Below are positions 6,374 to 14,177 of a stretch of 17,570 nucleotides of DNA, in pieces. The stretch covers positions 1-17,570 of the forward strand of contig DDNC01000002.1 of the NCBI GenBank assembly GCA_002340985.1, in the 5' to 3' direction. The notes beneath the pieces were generated by a model. The model worked only from the letters and a program-made list of their open reading frames with translations. It had not been told where the DNA came from and searched no databases. The position numbers were made by a program, and so were the translations under genes. Each line of letters opens with the position of its first letter. Within the stretch, counting starts at the first letter, position 1. This stretch comes from Firmicutes bacterium UBA2530 (GTDB taxonomy: Bacteria; Bacillota; Clostridia; Tissierellales; Sedimentibacteraceae).

Positions 6374-7822
6374 ATGAGCGCCGAGCACAATTTTGCCAAA
6401 TATGACAGAGGAGTTTTTGAATATATACTGGACAACATACCGGATTCCATCACTATCGTAGATATGGAAGGCAGGGTTATATTTTTTAATTCCACTGCTG
6501 AGGAATACTTCGGAGTGCTTAAAAGGGACATTCTGAATAAGGATGTAAAAGAATTTTTCCCTAATGCTATACTTCCGAGAGTGCTTGATAGTAGGATGCC
6601 ATTTTACAATATATACAACAGTCCGAGAGAAAACAGCTTTGTTGTTGCCAGCGCCGTACCCTTAAGCGACGATAAGGGCAACATGATAGGTGCACTTGCC
6701 AGAGACAGAGATATAACAGAAATAGTAAGGCTCAGCGAGCTGCTAAACAAAACTCAGGCAAACCTGCTGAATTTAGAAAAGGAATATTCTAAAATATCTT
6801 CCTCCGGGGAAGCTTATTTTTCAAAGATTATAAGCAATAATGCAGGTTTTATTCAAACAATAAATCTGTGTAAAAATATATCCAAATCTCCTCTTAACAT
6901 ACTTTTAAAGGGAGAAAGCGGGACGGGCAAGGAGCTTTTTGCAAAGGCAATTCACTATGAAAGCGGGAGAAAGGGAAAATTTATTCCAATAAACTGCAGT
7001 GCAATACCCAGGGAACTTTTTGAAAGCGAGCTTTTCGGATATGAGGACGGCGCTTTTACCGGTGCAAAGACAGAAGGTAAAAAGGGAAAATTTGAGGAAG
7101 CGGAAGGCGGTACATTATTTCTGGATGAAATAGGAGATATGCCGATGGAGCTTCAGCCAAAGCTTCTGAGAATATTGGAGGAAGGTTTCGTAACCAGAAT
7201 AGGGGGCAACAGGCAGAGAAAGATAGACGTCAGGATAATTTCCGCAACAAACAAGGACATACGAACACTCATAGATGAGGACAAATTCAGAAGGGATTTA
7301 TATTACCGTCTGGACGTATTTCAGGTAAATATTCCACCTCTGAGGGAAAGAAAGGGAGATATAGTCCTTTTGTCTAACAAATTTATTCAGGAATTCTGCA
7401 TGGAGCAAGGAATAAATATAATCGAAATCCCGGATGAAATACTGAATATTTTCTCCGAATACAACTGGGAAGGAAATGTAAGAGAACTCAGAAATGTAAT
7501 TCAGCGTTCAGTAATATATGCATCCCAAGACGGAAAGAATAAAATAGAAAAAGGATTCCTTCCCCATTATATGCAAAATATAAAGGTAAACGAAATAAGC
7601 AAGGTAATAAACACAGATGAAATAAATCAATATGAATCAGGTCTGGATGAATATATTGAAAAAATAGAAAGGCTCATTATACAAAAAACTCTAGAAGAGC
7701 TGAACTTCAACAAGGCGGAAGCCGCAAGACGCCTGAAGATTCCAAGAGCTACACTGTACTATAAAATTGAGAAATACGGTATAGAAGATAGCGGCAGAAA
7801 GGATTACAATGGAAAAAATTAA
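6374..7822 (+). CDS. PAS-AAA+-Fis sigma-54-dependent transcriptional activator
   Basis: This is a 482-residue bacterial enhancer-binding protein. A PAS sensor domain spans about residues 12-115 (FEYILDNIPDSITIVDMEGR and AEEYFG). A short coiled linker follows (SELLNKTQANLLNLEKEYSK). The AAA+ domain has Walker A GESGTGKE at 180-187, the sigma-54-contacting loop GAFTGA at 226-231, and Walker B TLFLDE at 247-252. A Fis-type helix-turn-helix closes the protein (FNKAEAARRLKIPRATLYYKI, roughly 450-470). All motifs needed to remodel sigma-54 RNA polymerase are intact. There is no receiver domain, so a small ligand or redox signal at the PAS domain is likely. It sits between two methyltransferase genes and overlaps the next one by 14 bp. 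I found no -24/-12 promoter (TGGCAC-N5-TTGC) in this window, so its targets are probably elsewhere. AGGAGG lies 4 nt before the ATG. Confidence 0.94.
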   Translation: MSAEHNFAKYDRGVFEYILDNIPDSITIVDMEGRVIFFNSTAEEYFGVLKRDILNKDVKEFFPNAILPRVLDSRMPFYNIYNSPRENSFVVASAVPLSDDKGNMIGALARDRDITEIVRLSELLNKTQANLLNLEKEYSKISSSGEAYFSKIISNNAGFIQTINLCKNISKSPLNILLKGESGTGKELFAKAIHYESGRKGKFIPINCSAIPRELFESELFGYEDGAFTGAKTEGKKGKFEEAEGGTLFLDEIGDMPMELQPKLLRILEEGFVTRIGGNRQRKIDVRIISATNKDIRTLIDEDKFRRDLYYRLDVFQVNIPPLRERKGDIVLLSNKFIQEFCMEQGINIIEIPDEILNIFSEYNWEGNVRELRNVIQRSVIYASQDGKNKIEKGFLPHYMQNIKVNEISKVINTDEINQYESGLDEYIEKIERLIIQKTLEELNFNKAEAARRLKIPRATLYYKIEKYGIEDSGRKDYNGKN

Positions 7823-8960
7823 ATTGGCTGCCATATCGGCCTTTGGGTTGGAGGCAGTCGTTAAAAGGGAATTAAACGACTTGGGGTATGAGGATGTCCT
7901 GACGGATAACGGATGGATGTACTTTGATGCTGAGGTTGCAGACATTCCAAGAGCAAATGTCAACCTGAGATGTGCCGACAGAGTTATGCTGGTAATGGGT
8001 CAGTTTGAGGCTTACAGCTTTGAGGAGCTTTTTGACAAAACATATGATTTGCCGTGGGAAAAATGGATTACAAAGAACGGAAAATTTACCGTAAAGGGCA
8101 AAAGCGTTAAATCCAAGCTGTATTCGACGCCGGATTGTCAGGCGATTGTTAAAAAGGCAGTATCAAAAAAACTTTGCGAAGAATATGAAGTGGACTGGAT
8201 GCCTGAAACAGGAGCAGAATTTACTATACTTATATCCATTCACAAGGATGTTGCAACGGTTTCAATTGATACAACAGGTGCCAGAGAAGGACTGTTTAAA
8301 AGAGGCTACAGGGAAAAATCCATGGAAGCACCGTTAAAAGAAACAATGGCTGCAGCGCTTGTGAAACTAAGCTTCTGGAATAAGGAAAGAGTGTTGTACG
8401 ATCCTCTTTGCGGCTCAGGAACAATAGCAATTGAAGCAGCCATGATAGGACGCAACATAGCTCCGGGACTCAACAGATCATTTGCATCTCAGAGCTGGCC
8501 GATAGTCAAAGATGAATACTGGAAGAATGCTAAAACAGATGCAAGGAAAAAAATTGATCTGAAATCAGATATCAGAATCTACGCTTCGGATATAAGCCGT
8601 AAGGCAATTGAGATAGCAAAGGGAAATGCCATAGAAGCAGGTGTGGATGACTGTATTGAATTTTTTGTTAAGGATATTATGAATGTAAGAGAACCTATGT
8701 GCCCAAACGGCATATTAATAACGAATCCGCCTTATGGAGAAAGAATCGGGGAAGATAATGACATACAGAAAATCCACAAAAAATTAGGTCAGGTTTTCGG
8801 CAAGGATAAAACATGGTCGTCCTATATTATAACTTCAGTTGAAAGCTTCGAAAAAGATTTCGGAAGAAAGGCAGACAGAAAAAGAAAGCTGTTCAACGGT
8901 GATGTAAGAGTGGACTATTATCAGTATTTTGGAGATAAGCCGTCCAGAAACGACGATTAA
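7809..8960 (+). CDS. THUMP-domain class I RNA methyltransferase, RlmL N-domain/YpsC-like
   Basis: This 383-residue protein has an N-terminal THUMP-type RNA-binding domain (about residues 45-155) and a C-terminal UPF0020 methyltransferase domain. SAM-binding motif I is DPLCGSGTIAIEAA (198-211). The motif ASDISRKAIEIAKGN begins near 259, and the catalytic motif is NPPYGERIGE (306-315). This arrangement matches E. coli RlmL's N-terminal half and B. subtilis YpsC, which methylate the N2 of guanine in 23S rRNA. The exact base here is inferred. It lacks the second methyltransferase module of full RlmL. The ATG at 7809 lies inside the end of the preceding regulator gene, with AAAGGA a few bases upstream, which suggests translational coupling. 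Confidence 0.9.
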   Translation: MEKIKLAAISAFGLEAVVKRELNDLGYEDVLTDNGWMYFDAEVADIPRANVNLRCADRVMLVMGQFEAYSFEELFDKTYDLPWEKWITKNGKFTVKGKSVKSKLYSTPDCQAIVKKAVSKKLCEEYEVDWMPETGAEFTILISIHKDVATVSIDTTGAREGLFKRGYREKSMEAPLKETMAAALVKLSFWNKERVLYDPLCGSGTIAIEAAMIGRNIAPGLNRSFASQSWPIVKDEYWKNAKTDARKKIDLKSDIRIYASDISRKAIEIAKGNAIEAGVDDCIEFFVKDIMNVREPMCPNGILITNPPYGERIGEDNDIQKIHKKLGQVFGKDKTWSSYIITSVESFEKDFGRKADRKRKLFNGDVRVDYYQYFGDKPSRNDD

Positions 8961-9034
8961 GGCTTATTGTGTAAAAACTTTATCATAAAAAAGTTGAAAT
9001 GCAATCATTTTTATTGTAAACTGTAAATATGTGT

Positions 9035-9062
9035 TTGATTTTTTCTAATATTGTGCTATTAT
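9035..9062 (+). promoter_or_regulatory. Promoter of the Nudix-whiA-HPr operon
   Basis: TTGATT (9035-9040), a 16-bp spacer and TATTAT (9057-9062) lie about 30 bp upstream of the ATG at 9093. Because the -10 element overlaps a possible upstream TTG at 9051, it supports the ATG at 9093 as the true Nudix start. Confidence 0.55.
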
Positions 9063-9092
9063 ATAAACTACAATATTGAAAGTTGGGGCAAT

Positions 9093-9518
9093 ATGATTGA
9101 AGAAATAAGTGCTGGAGGAATCGTTTTTTTCAAAAACAGCATATTGATGTTAAAGAAGTTTAACGGAGATTGGGTGCTTCCGAAAGGAAGGGTTGAAGAA
9201 AACGAGTCACTGAAGGAAACTGCCTTACGTGAAGTTTATGAGGAGACGAGAGCAAAAGTAATTACAATAAAATACTTGGGTAAAATAAACTATGAATTCA
9301 ACCGCACATGCTACATGGACAGAGTTCATATAAATAAAGAGGTTCACTGGTATTTGATGATGGCACGAAATATGAACTGTATTGCTCAGAAAAACGAAGG
9401 TTTTGTGGAAGCAAAATTTCTTCCATTTGAAAGATCGTTGATGATTGCACGCTATGATGATGAAAGAAAAATTATTAAAAAAGCTATCGAAGATATAAAA
9501 TTTCATTGCTATAATTAG
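9093..9518 (+). CDS. Nudix hydrolase (YvcI-like position)
   Basis: The 141-residue protein begins MIEEISAGGIVFF, a typical Nudix first strand. The Nudix box runs from G32 through E38 to R46-E47-V-Y-E50-E51. This gives the G-x5-E-x7-REUxEE metal-binding pattern for hydrolysis of nucleoside diphosphates linked to another moiety. The usual glycine two residues after the EE pair is arginine (EETRAKV), a mild departure. Substrate cannot be told from sequence; dinucleoside polyphosphates or capped RNA are possibilities. A longer reading from TTG 9051 is possible, but it would start within the promoter and lacks a ribosome binding site. It is 9 nt upstream of whiA, as the Nudix gene yvcI is linked to whiA (yvcL) in Bacillus. 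Confidence 0.88.
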   Translation: MIEEISAGGIVFFKNSILMLKKFNGDWVLPKGRVEENESLKETALREVYEETRAKVITIKYLGKINYEFNRTCYMDRVHINKEVHWYLMMARNMNCIAQKNEGFVEAKFLPFERSLMIARYDDERKIIKKAIEDIKFHCYN

Positions 9519-9527
9519 GGTGGCAAT

Positions 9528-10523
9528 ATGACATTTTCTTCTAAAATTAAAGATGAGCTGTCAAGGACAGAAACAGACGATATACTTAGCGCTAAGTCGG
9601 AGACGGCAGCATTGGTGAGAACCATGGGGTATATAACCCTTAAAGGTTATAATAAGATGGAGATTGAATTTTCCACAGAAAATGCGGCTGTTGCAAGGCG
9701 TATATTCAGGCTCCTTAAGACGGCATTTGAAATTTCAACCCAAGTGAGTGTTGAAAAAACTAACAGGCTTAAGAAGCATAATAATTACATTATAAAAATA
9801 GGCGATGAAGAAGCCAAAAATTTTTTGCAGGAAACCGGAATTGCATCCGCTGACAACTTCAACATCATGACATTTGATTTCGGTGTTCCGGAGGCTCTGA
9901 CAAAAAATGATGCCTGTAAGCGTGCCTATATAAAGGGAACCTTTATGGGCTGCGGTTCCATAAGCGATCCGGAAAAATCCTATCACGCCGAGTTTATAAG
10001 CAGCAGAGAAGAGCACAGCAAGGGAATATGCAGATTGCTGGAGGGATTCGGAATTACGGGAAAAACAATACTCCGCAAAAATTACTATGTTACTTACATC
10101 AAGGAAAGCGAGCAGATATCAGATCTTTTGGCATTGCTGGGTGCAAACAATGCAGTGCTTGAATTTGAAAATGTAAGAGCAGTTAAGGAAACAAGAAACC
10201 AGATTAATCGGGTTATAAACTGTGAGACTGCAAACCTTGACAAAATTGTTGACACATCTATGAGACAGATTAACAATATTAAGGTGTTAAAAAAACATAA
10301 AGCTATGGATAAACTTCCTGAACATTTAAAGGAGCTTGCCTATTTGAGACTTAAGCATACAAATGCAAGCTTGAAGGAGCTGGGTGAAATGCTTAATCCT
10401 CCACTTGGAAAATCAGGCGTTAATCATAGATTAAGAAAAATTGAAGAAATTGCTGAAGGATTATCAGGTCATGAGAAGAGAGGTGTAAATAGTGAGATCA
10501 CAAAAAGTAATATTAAAAAATAA
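9528..10523 (+). CDS. whiA: WhiA, DNA-binding protein of sporulation/cell division
   Basis: The 331-residue protein has the WhiA architecture. The N-terminal segment MTFSSKIKDELSR and the block AYIKGTFMGCGSISDPEKSYHAEF correspond to the degenerate LAGLIDADG homing-endonuclease-like fold. The C-terminal helix-turn-helix is LKELGEMLNPPLGKSGVNHRLRKIEEI. WhiA is widespread in Gram-positive bacteria. It was first known for sporulation in Streptomyces, and affects division and chromosome segregation in Bacillus. Length is close to normal. The start has GGGTGG shortly upstream and lies 9 nt after the Nudix stop. The 3' end overlaps the HPr gene by 32 bp. The yvcJ (rapZ) and yvcK genes usually found just upstream are missing here. 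Confidence 0.96.
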   Translation: MTFSSKIKDELSRTETDDILSAKSETAALVRTMGYITLKGYNKMEIEFSTENAAVARRIFRLLKTAFEISTQVSVEKTNRLKKHNNYIIKIGDEEAKNFLQETGIASADNFNIMTFDFGVPEALTKNDACKRAYIKGTFMGCGSISDPEKSYHAEFISSREEHSKGICRLLEGFGITGKTILRKNYYVTYIKESEQISDLLALLGANNAVLEFENVRAVKETRNQINRVINCETANLDKIVDTSMRQINNIKVLKKHKAMDKLPEHLKELAYLRLKHTNASLKELGEMLNPPLGKSGVNHRLRKIEEIAEGLSGHEKRGVNSEITKSNIKK

Positions 10524-10758
10524 AATAGGACTGCATGCGAGACCTGCTGCTATATTTGTTAAGAAGGCAAGAAATTTTGAAAGTGAAATAATAATAAAGA
10601 AGGGCGTTCAGGAAGCGAATGGTAAGAGTATCATAAGCATAATGGCTTTAGGTGCAATGAAGGGCGACGAGCTTATTATTATAACAAAGGGTTCTGATGA
10701 GGACAAATGTATCGCAGAATTATCAAACCTATTAGAGTTCATGGAAGAAGAAGAATAA
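10492..10758 (+). CDS. ptsH: HPr phosphocarrier protein
   Basis: This 88-residue protein begins at GTG 10492, inside the end of whiA, with AGAGGTG about 7 nt upstream. It has the HPr active site GLHARPA, with His15 (phosphorylated by enzyme I in sugar uptake by the phosphotransferase system). It also has Ser46 in NGKSIISIMALG (the HPr-kinase site used in CcpA-type carbon catabolite control). In Bacillus the gene after whiA is crh, where position 15 is Gln, so it cannot act in the PTS. Here the His is present, so this is a true HPr by sequence. The C-terminus is unusually acidic (EFMEEEE). It is the third gene of the Nudix-whiA-HPr operon. No enzyme I or HPr kinase gene is in the window. Confidence 0.95.
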   Translation: MRSQKVILKNKIGLHARPAAIFVKKARNFESEIIIKKGVQEANGKSIISIMALGAMKGDELIIITKGSDEDKCIAELSNLLEFMEEEE

Positions 10759-10766
10759 AATATGTG

Positions 10767-10793
10767 TGACAGTGGAGTTGTACTCGACTGTCA
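10767..10793 (+). other. Intercistronic hairpin between HPr and parvulin genes
   Basis: TGACAGT (10767-10773) pairs with ACTGTCA (10787-10793). Inside it GAGT (10775-10778) pairs with ACTC (10782-10785) around a TGT loop, separated by a single G-G mismatch. AATA and TATT sit just outside the stem. Only a short TATTTAAA follows, so this may be a weak terminator, a processing site, or an mRNA stability element that lowers downstream expression. Confidence 0.5.
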
Positions 10794-10815
10794 TATTTAA
10801 ATCTTAGGAGAAAAG

Positions 10816-11559
10816 ATGGAAAATAAAACAATAGCCAAGGTAGACGGAAGAGAAATAAAAGAATCAGACCTGAGCGCTCTGGTAAAAAATCTGGGACAGA
10901 ATGCTTCATATTTTCAGGGAGCGGATGGCAGGAAGAAACTTATAGATGAGCTGGTAATGCATGAATTGATGTATTCAGATGCCTTGGAGAGAGATCTCGA
11001 AAATGAAGATGAATTTGTTGAAGTAATGCGCAATATGAAAAAGTCAATGCTTCAGCAGTACAGTTTAAGAAAAATGTTCAATGAAATATCGGTGTCCGAA
11101 GAAGATATCAAAGCATTTTATGAAAAGCATAAAGATAACTTTGTGACTGAGGAAATGGTTAACGCAAGCCACATCCTGGTTGATTCAGAAGAACAGGCAA
11201 GAGAGATTCTTGAAGATATAACAGATGGAATGTCATTTGAAGATGCTGCCGCACAATATTCAAGCTGTCCGTCAAAGCAGGCAGGCGGAGCATTAGGCCA
11301 GTTCGGCAGAGGACAGATGGTGAAGGAATTTGAGGATGCTGTGTTTTCCATGCAGGTGGGAGAAATCAGCGAGCCTGTTAAAACACAGTTCGGATACCAC
11401 ATAATCAAATTGACAGGCCGTACTGACAGAAGAAACGCGTCTCTGGAAGATGTCTATCAGGAAGCTAAAGACGGCTGCTTCATGGAGAAACAGGAAAAGA
11501 CATATACAGATAAAAAAGAAGCACTGAGCAATAAATATAGTGTTGAAATATTCGAATAG
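10816..11559 (+). CDS. Parvulin-type peptidylprolyl isomerase (cytoplasmic)
   Basis: This 247-residue PpiC-type prolyl cis-trans isomerase opens with a SurA-N-like helical segment (DELVMHELMYSDALERD). The parvulin domain follows: NASHILVDSEEQAREIL at about residues 116-132, GGALGQFGRGQMVKEFEDAVF from 157, and VKTQFGYHIIKL at 188-199. It has no signal peptide or lipobox, unlike PrsA, the usual Firmicute parvulin lipoprotein, so it should act in the cytoplasm as a chaperone or folding helper. AGGAG lies 8 nt before the ATG. It follows HPr by 57 nt, with a hairpin between them, and is closed by a strong terminator. Confidence 0.93.
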   Translation: MENKTIAKVDGREIKESDLSALVKNLGQNASYFQGADGRKKLIDELVMHELMYSDALERDLENEDEFVEVMRNMKKSMLQQYSLRKMFNEISVSEEDIKAFYEKHKDNFVTEEMVNASHILVDSEEQAREILEDITDGMSFEDAAAQYSSCPSKQAGGALGQFGRGQMVKEFEDAVFSMQVGEISEPVKTQFGYHIIKLTGRTDRRNASLEDVYQEAKDGCFMEKQEKTYTDKKEALSNKYSVEIFE

Positions 11560-11579
11560 TCTGCAATAAATTGATAAAA

Positions 11580-11611
11580 TGGAACGGCTCAGGCCGTTCC
11601 ACAAATTTTTT
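11580..11611 (+). terminator. Intrinsic terminator after the parvulin gene
   Basis: A perfect 9-bp stem TGGAACGGC / GCCGTTCCA (11580-11588 with 11593-11601) with a TCAG loop is followed by CAAATTTTTT. It is a textbook rho-independent terminator 21 nt after the stop codon. Confidence 0.92.
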
Positions 11612-11631
11612 CAAAAAAATATAAAAATATG

Positions 11632-11660
11632 TTGATTAATTTAATTAGATGTGTTAATAT
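11632..11660 (+). promoter_or_regulatory. Promoter of tRNA-Leu
   Basis: TTGATT (11632-11637), a 17-bp spacer and TAATAT (11655-11660) lie 20 bp upstream of the tRNA 5' end. The transcript would begin near 11667. Confidence 0.65.
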
Positions 11661-11680
11661 ATCCAAGTGACATAAGCAAT

Positions 11681-11764
11681 GCGGATGTGGCGGAATTGGC
11701 AGACGCGCACGGTTCAGGTCCGTGTGAGAGCAATTTCATGCAGGTTCAAGTCCTGTCATCCGCA
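11681..11764 (+). tRNA. tRNA-Leu (anticodon CAG)
   Basis: The acceptor stem is GCGGATG / CATCCGC (11681-11687 with 11757-11763), and the discriminator base is A11764. The anticodon stem CACGG/CCGTG (11708-11712 with 11720-11724) holds the loop TTCAGGT with anticodon CAG at 11715-11717, reading CTG codons. A long variable arm (GAGAGCAATTTC) confirms a class II tRNA. The T-arm has GCAGG-TTCAAGT-CCTGT. The 3' CCA is not encoded. It is a single gene with its own promoter and terminator. The downstream cassette differs in base composition, so the tRNA gene may have been an integration site, although no duplicated tRNA end is visible. Confidence 0.96.
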
Positions 11765-11778
11765 CTAAGTCAATGATT

Positions 11779-11815
11779 ACAGCGATTTCTTCAAAAGAGG
11801 TCGCTGTTTTTATTT
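11779..11815 (+). terminator. Intrinsic terminator after tRNA-Leu
   Basis: A 7-bp stem ACAGCGA / TCGCTGT (11779-11785 with 11801-11807) is followed by TTTTATTT. The 15-nt loop can close further through CTT/AAG pairing. It ends the tRNA transcript. Confidence 0.8.
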
Positions 11816-11858
11816 ACACGGTTAATATAATAAAAAATATGAAGCCGTGTGGATAAAA

Positions 11859-11996
11859 ATGAAGATTAAAATGAGAAAAAAGGTGAAAAATTTACTTTGG
11901 ATCAACTCTTTGAAAGGCATCAGAAGCAGTCAGTTAAAAAGTGAAGAAGTGAAGCCGAGAGTTGTTTCTCAGTTCATTATCATCACAGCCAAATAG
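11859..11996 (+). pseudogene. Possible gene remnant beside the MBL gene
   Basis: A 45-codon plus-strand frame (ATG 11859 to TAG 11994-11996) overlaps the end of the minus-strand MBL gene by 14 bp. In a neighbouring frame the stretch ~11880-11940 reads GEKFTLDQLFERHQKQSVKK then stop, which looks more like real protein than the ATG frame does. Neither has a clear ribosome binding site. It may be a frameshifted remnant left at the edge of the inserted cassette, or chance coding-like sequence. No family is recognised. Confidence 0.25.
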
Positions 11997-12744
11997 CCCA
12001 ATCGCCGTAATCATAGGTACCGCTACCATGATGTAGATTGCCGTCGGCTTTCAGTTGCCTGAAAGCATCTCGCATACGGATCAAAATCTCTGGAAGAATA
12101 TCCAAACTGTGATGAGCAGGAAATACTTTTTCCACGGGCAGCGCTGCAATCTTTTCGAGTGACGAGAGATATGCCTGCGGATCAGTGGACGGGTAGTAGG
12201 CAAATAGTGTGTCCTTATAGACAAGATCGCCGGTAAATAAGTAACCACGTTGTGGTTCCCAAAAACATAGATGCCCTGGGGAGTGTCCCGGCGTATGCAG
12301 TGCCGTGATCACGCGTCCACCCAGATCAATGGTGTCACCGTCTTGCAGCACCCGCGTCGGCATTCCCTGAAAGAACTTATAAGTGTTAATGTCATATCCT
12401 TCTGGCAAATCACAGCGATCTATGACCATACCCTGGATAGTATCCAGCGTCAGTGGGAATTCACCGCTGAGCCAGTTTAGTTCTGCCTCATGTGCATAGA
12501 AATCCGGGTAGTATTCGTGTCCGCCGATATGATCCCAATGGACATGTGTCGCCACGGCAGTCACCGGTTTATCCGTCAGCTTTTTCACTACCTTGGAGAT
12601 ATTGCAGATGCCAAGCCCGGTATCAATGAGCAAACATCGCTCTCTACCTTCTATTAGGTAGCAGTGTGTTTCTTCCCAATGGCGGTATTCGCTGATAATA
12701 TGAGTATCTATATCAATTTGATCTAGTGTAAACCAGTTTTCCAT
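11983..12744 (-). CDS. Metallo-beta-lactamase-fold hydrolase
   Basis: This 253-residue cytoplasmic protein has the full metal-binding set of the MBL superfamily: THVHWDH (H67, H69, D71, H72), TPGHSPGH (H154 or H158), TGDLVY (D173) and PAHHS (H211). This predicts a two-metal hydrolase. The glyoxalase II-like or lactonase-like subgroup is as far as sequence takes it. It has no signal peptide, so it is not a periplasmic beta-lactamase. The ribosome binding site GGAAGG lies about 8 nt before the ATG. It is the last gene of a minus-strand cassette after the TetR and nucleotidyltransferase genes. Its DNA is near 50% G+C by local count, clearly above the flanking core genes, which suggests horizontal acquisition. 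Substrate is unknown. Confidence 0.92.
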   Translation of the reverse strand: MENWFTLDQIDIDTHIISEYRHWEETHCYLIEGRERCLLIDTGLGICNISKVVKKLTDKPVTAVATHVHWDHIGGHEYYPDFYAHEAELNWLSGEFPLTLDTIQGMVIDRCDLPEGYDINTYKFFQGMPTRVLQDGDTIDLGGRVITALHTPGHSPGHLCFWEPQRGYLFTGDLVYKDTLFAYYPSTDPQAYLSSLEKIAALPVEKVFPAHHSLDILPEILIRMRDAFRQLKADGNLHHGSGTYDYGDWAIWL

Positions 12745-12830
12745 TTTGGTCCTTCCTTTTTGGGTTTTAATAATTCATGTTTACTCGGCTTGTTTAATAT
12801 AAAAATGCTTGTCAAATTCCTGTTTTTTGC

Positions 12831-13514
12831 TCAATTCAACTTGGTTTTGTACTTGATAATTAACTCTGATGTCCATTGAAACAGCAAATCAGAGAGTTGT
12901 TCAAACTTATTTTGAGCCAAATCCGGCTGCTGCTTGAGCGTAATGCAGGTCTGTAAGATTTCCTGTTCCGGTCGTTGAAGCACAGAGATAAGGTCAACTT
13001 TTTGTTTTATGTAGTTATCTGTTTGGGCGTAATAGACTGCCTGCACGGTAAAAGAGGCTGATTTATAAAGAGATTTTAATATCTCACTGTCTTTCTCATG
13101 TACCATGTTGTGGCCACATATATGATACATATTGCAAGCTCCAATTCGGATGGCACGGTGAATATCCGCTTTACTAATCAGTGGAAGCAAAAAGTCAATG
13201 CTACCGAAAAATGGTGTGGTGTCATGATAGAATTGGAATAGATCAGATCGTTCCCAATTTATCAACTCCTGCCGACCAGATATAAATCCACACACTTTTT
13301 CTCGATGAGGAAGTATATTGAGCATAGTGCTGTATGCTTTTAGGTCTTCCGGAGTCACATGGTTGAGTATGACAACAGCATCAATATCGCTGCTTTCCGT
13401 TGCCTCTCCCCGACCATAACTACCCTGAAGTCCGACAAACAGCAGTTCAGAACCAAATAGAGATTTGAGTTTGTATAAATATTCTTTCATCCAAATGTTT
13501 ATATCAAAAGACAT
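12831..13514 (-). CDS. Nucleotidyltransferase-domain protein (aminoglycoside/lincosamide-type fold)
   Basis: The 227-residue protein has the DNA-polymerase-beta-like nucleotidyltransferase signature GSYGRGEATESSDIDAVVIL at residues 31-50. D43 and D45 are the metal-binding pair. A helical C-terminal half follows. Family members transfer AMP or another nucleotide to a small molecule or protein. Several resistance enzymes (AadA/AadK and Lnu types) share this plan, but nothing here fixes the acceptor. The gene sits between a TetR regulator and an MBL-fold hydrolase, all on the minus strand with 80-90 nt gaps, which is compatible with a small detoxification or resistance cassette. AAGGAG precedes the ATG. 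A resistance function is an inference from context, not shown by the sequence. Confidence 0.85.
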   Translation of the reverse strand: MSFDINIWMKEYLYKLKSLFGSELLFVGLQGSYGRGEATESSDIDAVVILNHVTPEDLKAYSTMLNILPHREKVCGFISGRQELINWERSDLFQFYHDTTPFFGSIDFLLPLISKADIHRAIRIGACNMYHICGHNMVHEKDSEILKSLYKSASFTVQAVYYAQTDNYIKQKVDLISVLQRPEQEILQTCITLKQQPDLAQNKFEQLSDLLFQWTSELIIKYKTKLN

Positions 13515-13597
13515 TTTTTACTCCTTGCAGACAAGTTGTTTTTTAAATTTATTATACTTCAATCCTTTGTAAAAGTGAACCAGTTTGTTTCAATCCG

Positions 13598-14152
13598 TCA
13601 ACTTAAGATTGGTACGAAAACCTTTTTTAACTCTTGTATAATTTCATCAACAGCGACTCCCTCATGGTCGAACAACCACTCGATTGTCGTTAAAATTACA
13701 GAGGAATAAAGAAGGCTATGATAATCTGCTATCATATCATTTCTGCTTTTTAACAGATATATCTTACATTGTTCCTTAAGTAAAGCTCCAAAATCTCTGC
13801 GGATATGAACAGTCTCCGTTTCTATTTTCCATAGTGCTAAGACAAAAGATTTCTGTTCCAACAAGTGTGTGTATATTTTTTTTGCTATAATTATAAGGTC
13901 GTTATCAGTTATGCTGTTAAACCGCTCGTCTAAGTATGTTTTTGATAATATCATGAATTCAGCTGACAGCTGCTCTGCAAGATCATATTTATCTTTATAG
14001 TATTTATAGAATGTTGTGCGATTGATTAATGCAGTATCCAATATATTCTGAACTGTAATATCATTAAAGTTCTTATGGTGTAACAAGGAAATGAAACTTT
14101 CCCGTATATTTTTCTTGGTTTTTATAACTCGTAGATCCGTTTTATCCTTCAC
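13598..14152 (-). CDS. TetR/AcrR family transcriptional regulator
   Basis: This 184-residue protein starts with GTG at 14150-14152, preceded by AGGAGGTG. The N-terminal helix-turn-helix is typical of TetR: TKKNIRESFISLLHHKNFNDITVQNILDTALINRTTFYKYYKDKYDLAEQ read in order from about residue 12, with the recognition helix at NRTTFYKYY. The C-terminal ligand domain is divergent, as usual, so the inducer is unknown. It is the first gene of the minus-strand cassette and probably regulates itself and the nucleotidyltransferase and MBL genes through the dyad at 14217-14240. Its base composition is nearer to the host than that of the MBL gene. Confidence 0.92.
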   Translation of the reverse strand: MKDKTDLRVIKTKKNIRESFISLLHHKNFNDITVQNILDTALINRTTFYKYYKDKYDLAEQLSAEFMILSKTYLDERFNSITDNDLIIIAKKIYTHLLEQKSFVLALWKIETETVHIRRDFGALLKEQCKIYLLKSRNDMIADYHSLLYSSVILTTIEWLFDHEGVAVDEIIQELKKVFVPILS

Positions 14153-14177
14153 TACCTAGACACCTCCTCTTAAATTG

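Noticed and set aside
9051..9092. TTG 9051 as the Nudix start
   Set aside because: It lies in the promoter; the domain begins naturally at MIEEISAGG from ATG 9093.
10492..10758. Crh rather than HPr
   Set aside because: His15 is present in GLHARPA; Crh has Gln there.
11681..11764. Attachment-site duplication of the tRNA-Leu 3' end
   Set aside because: I looked for a repeat of the T-arm/acceptor end through 14772 and saw none.
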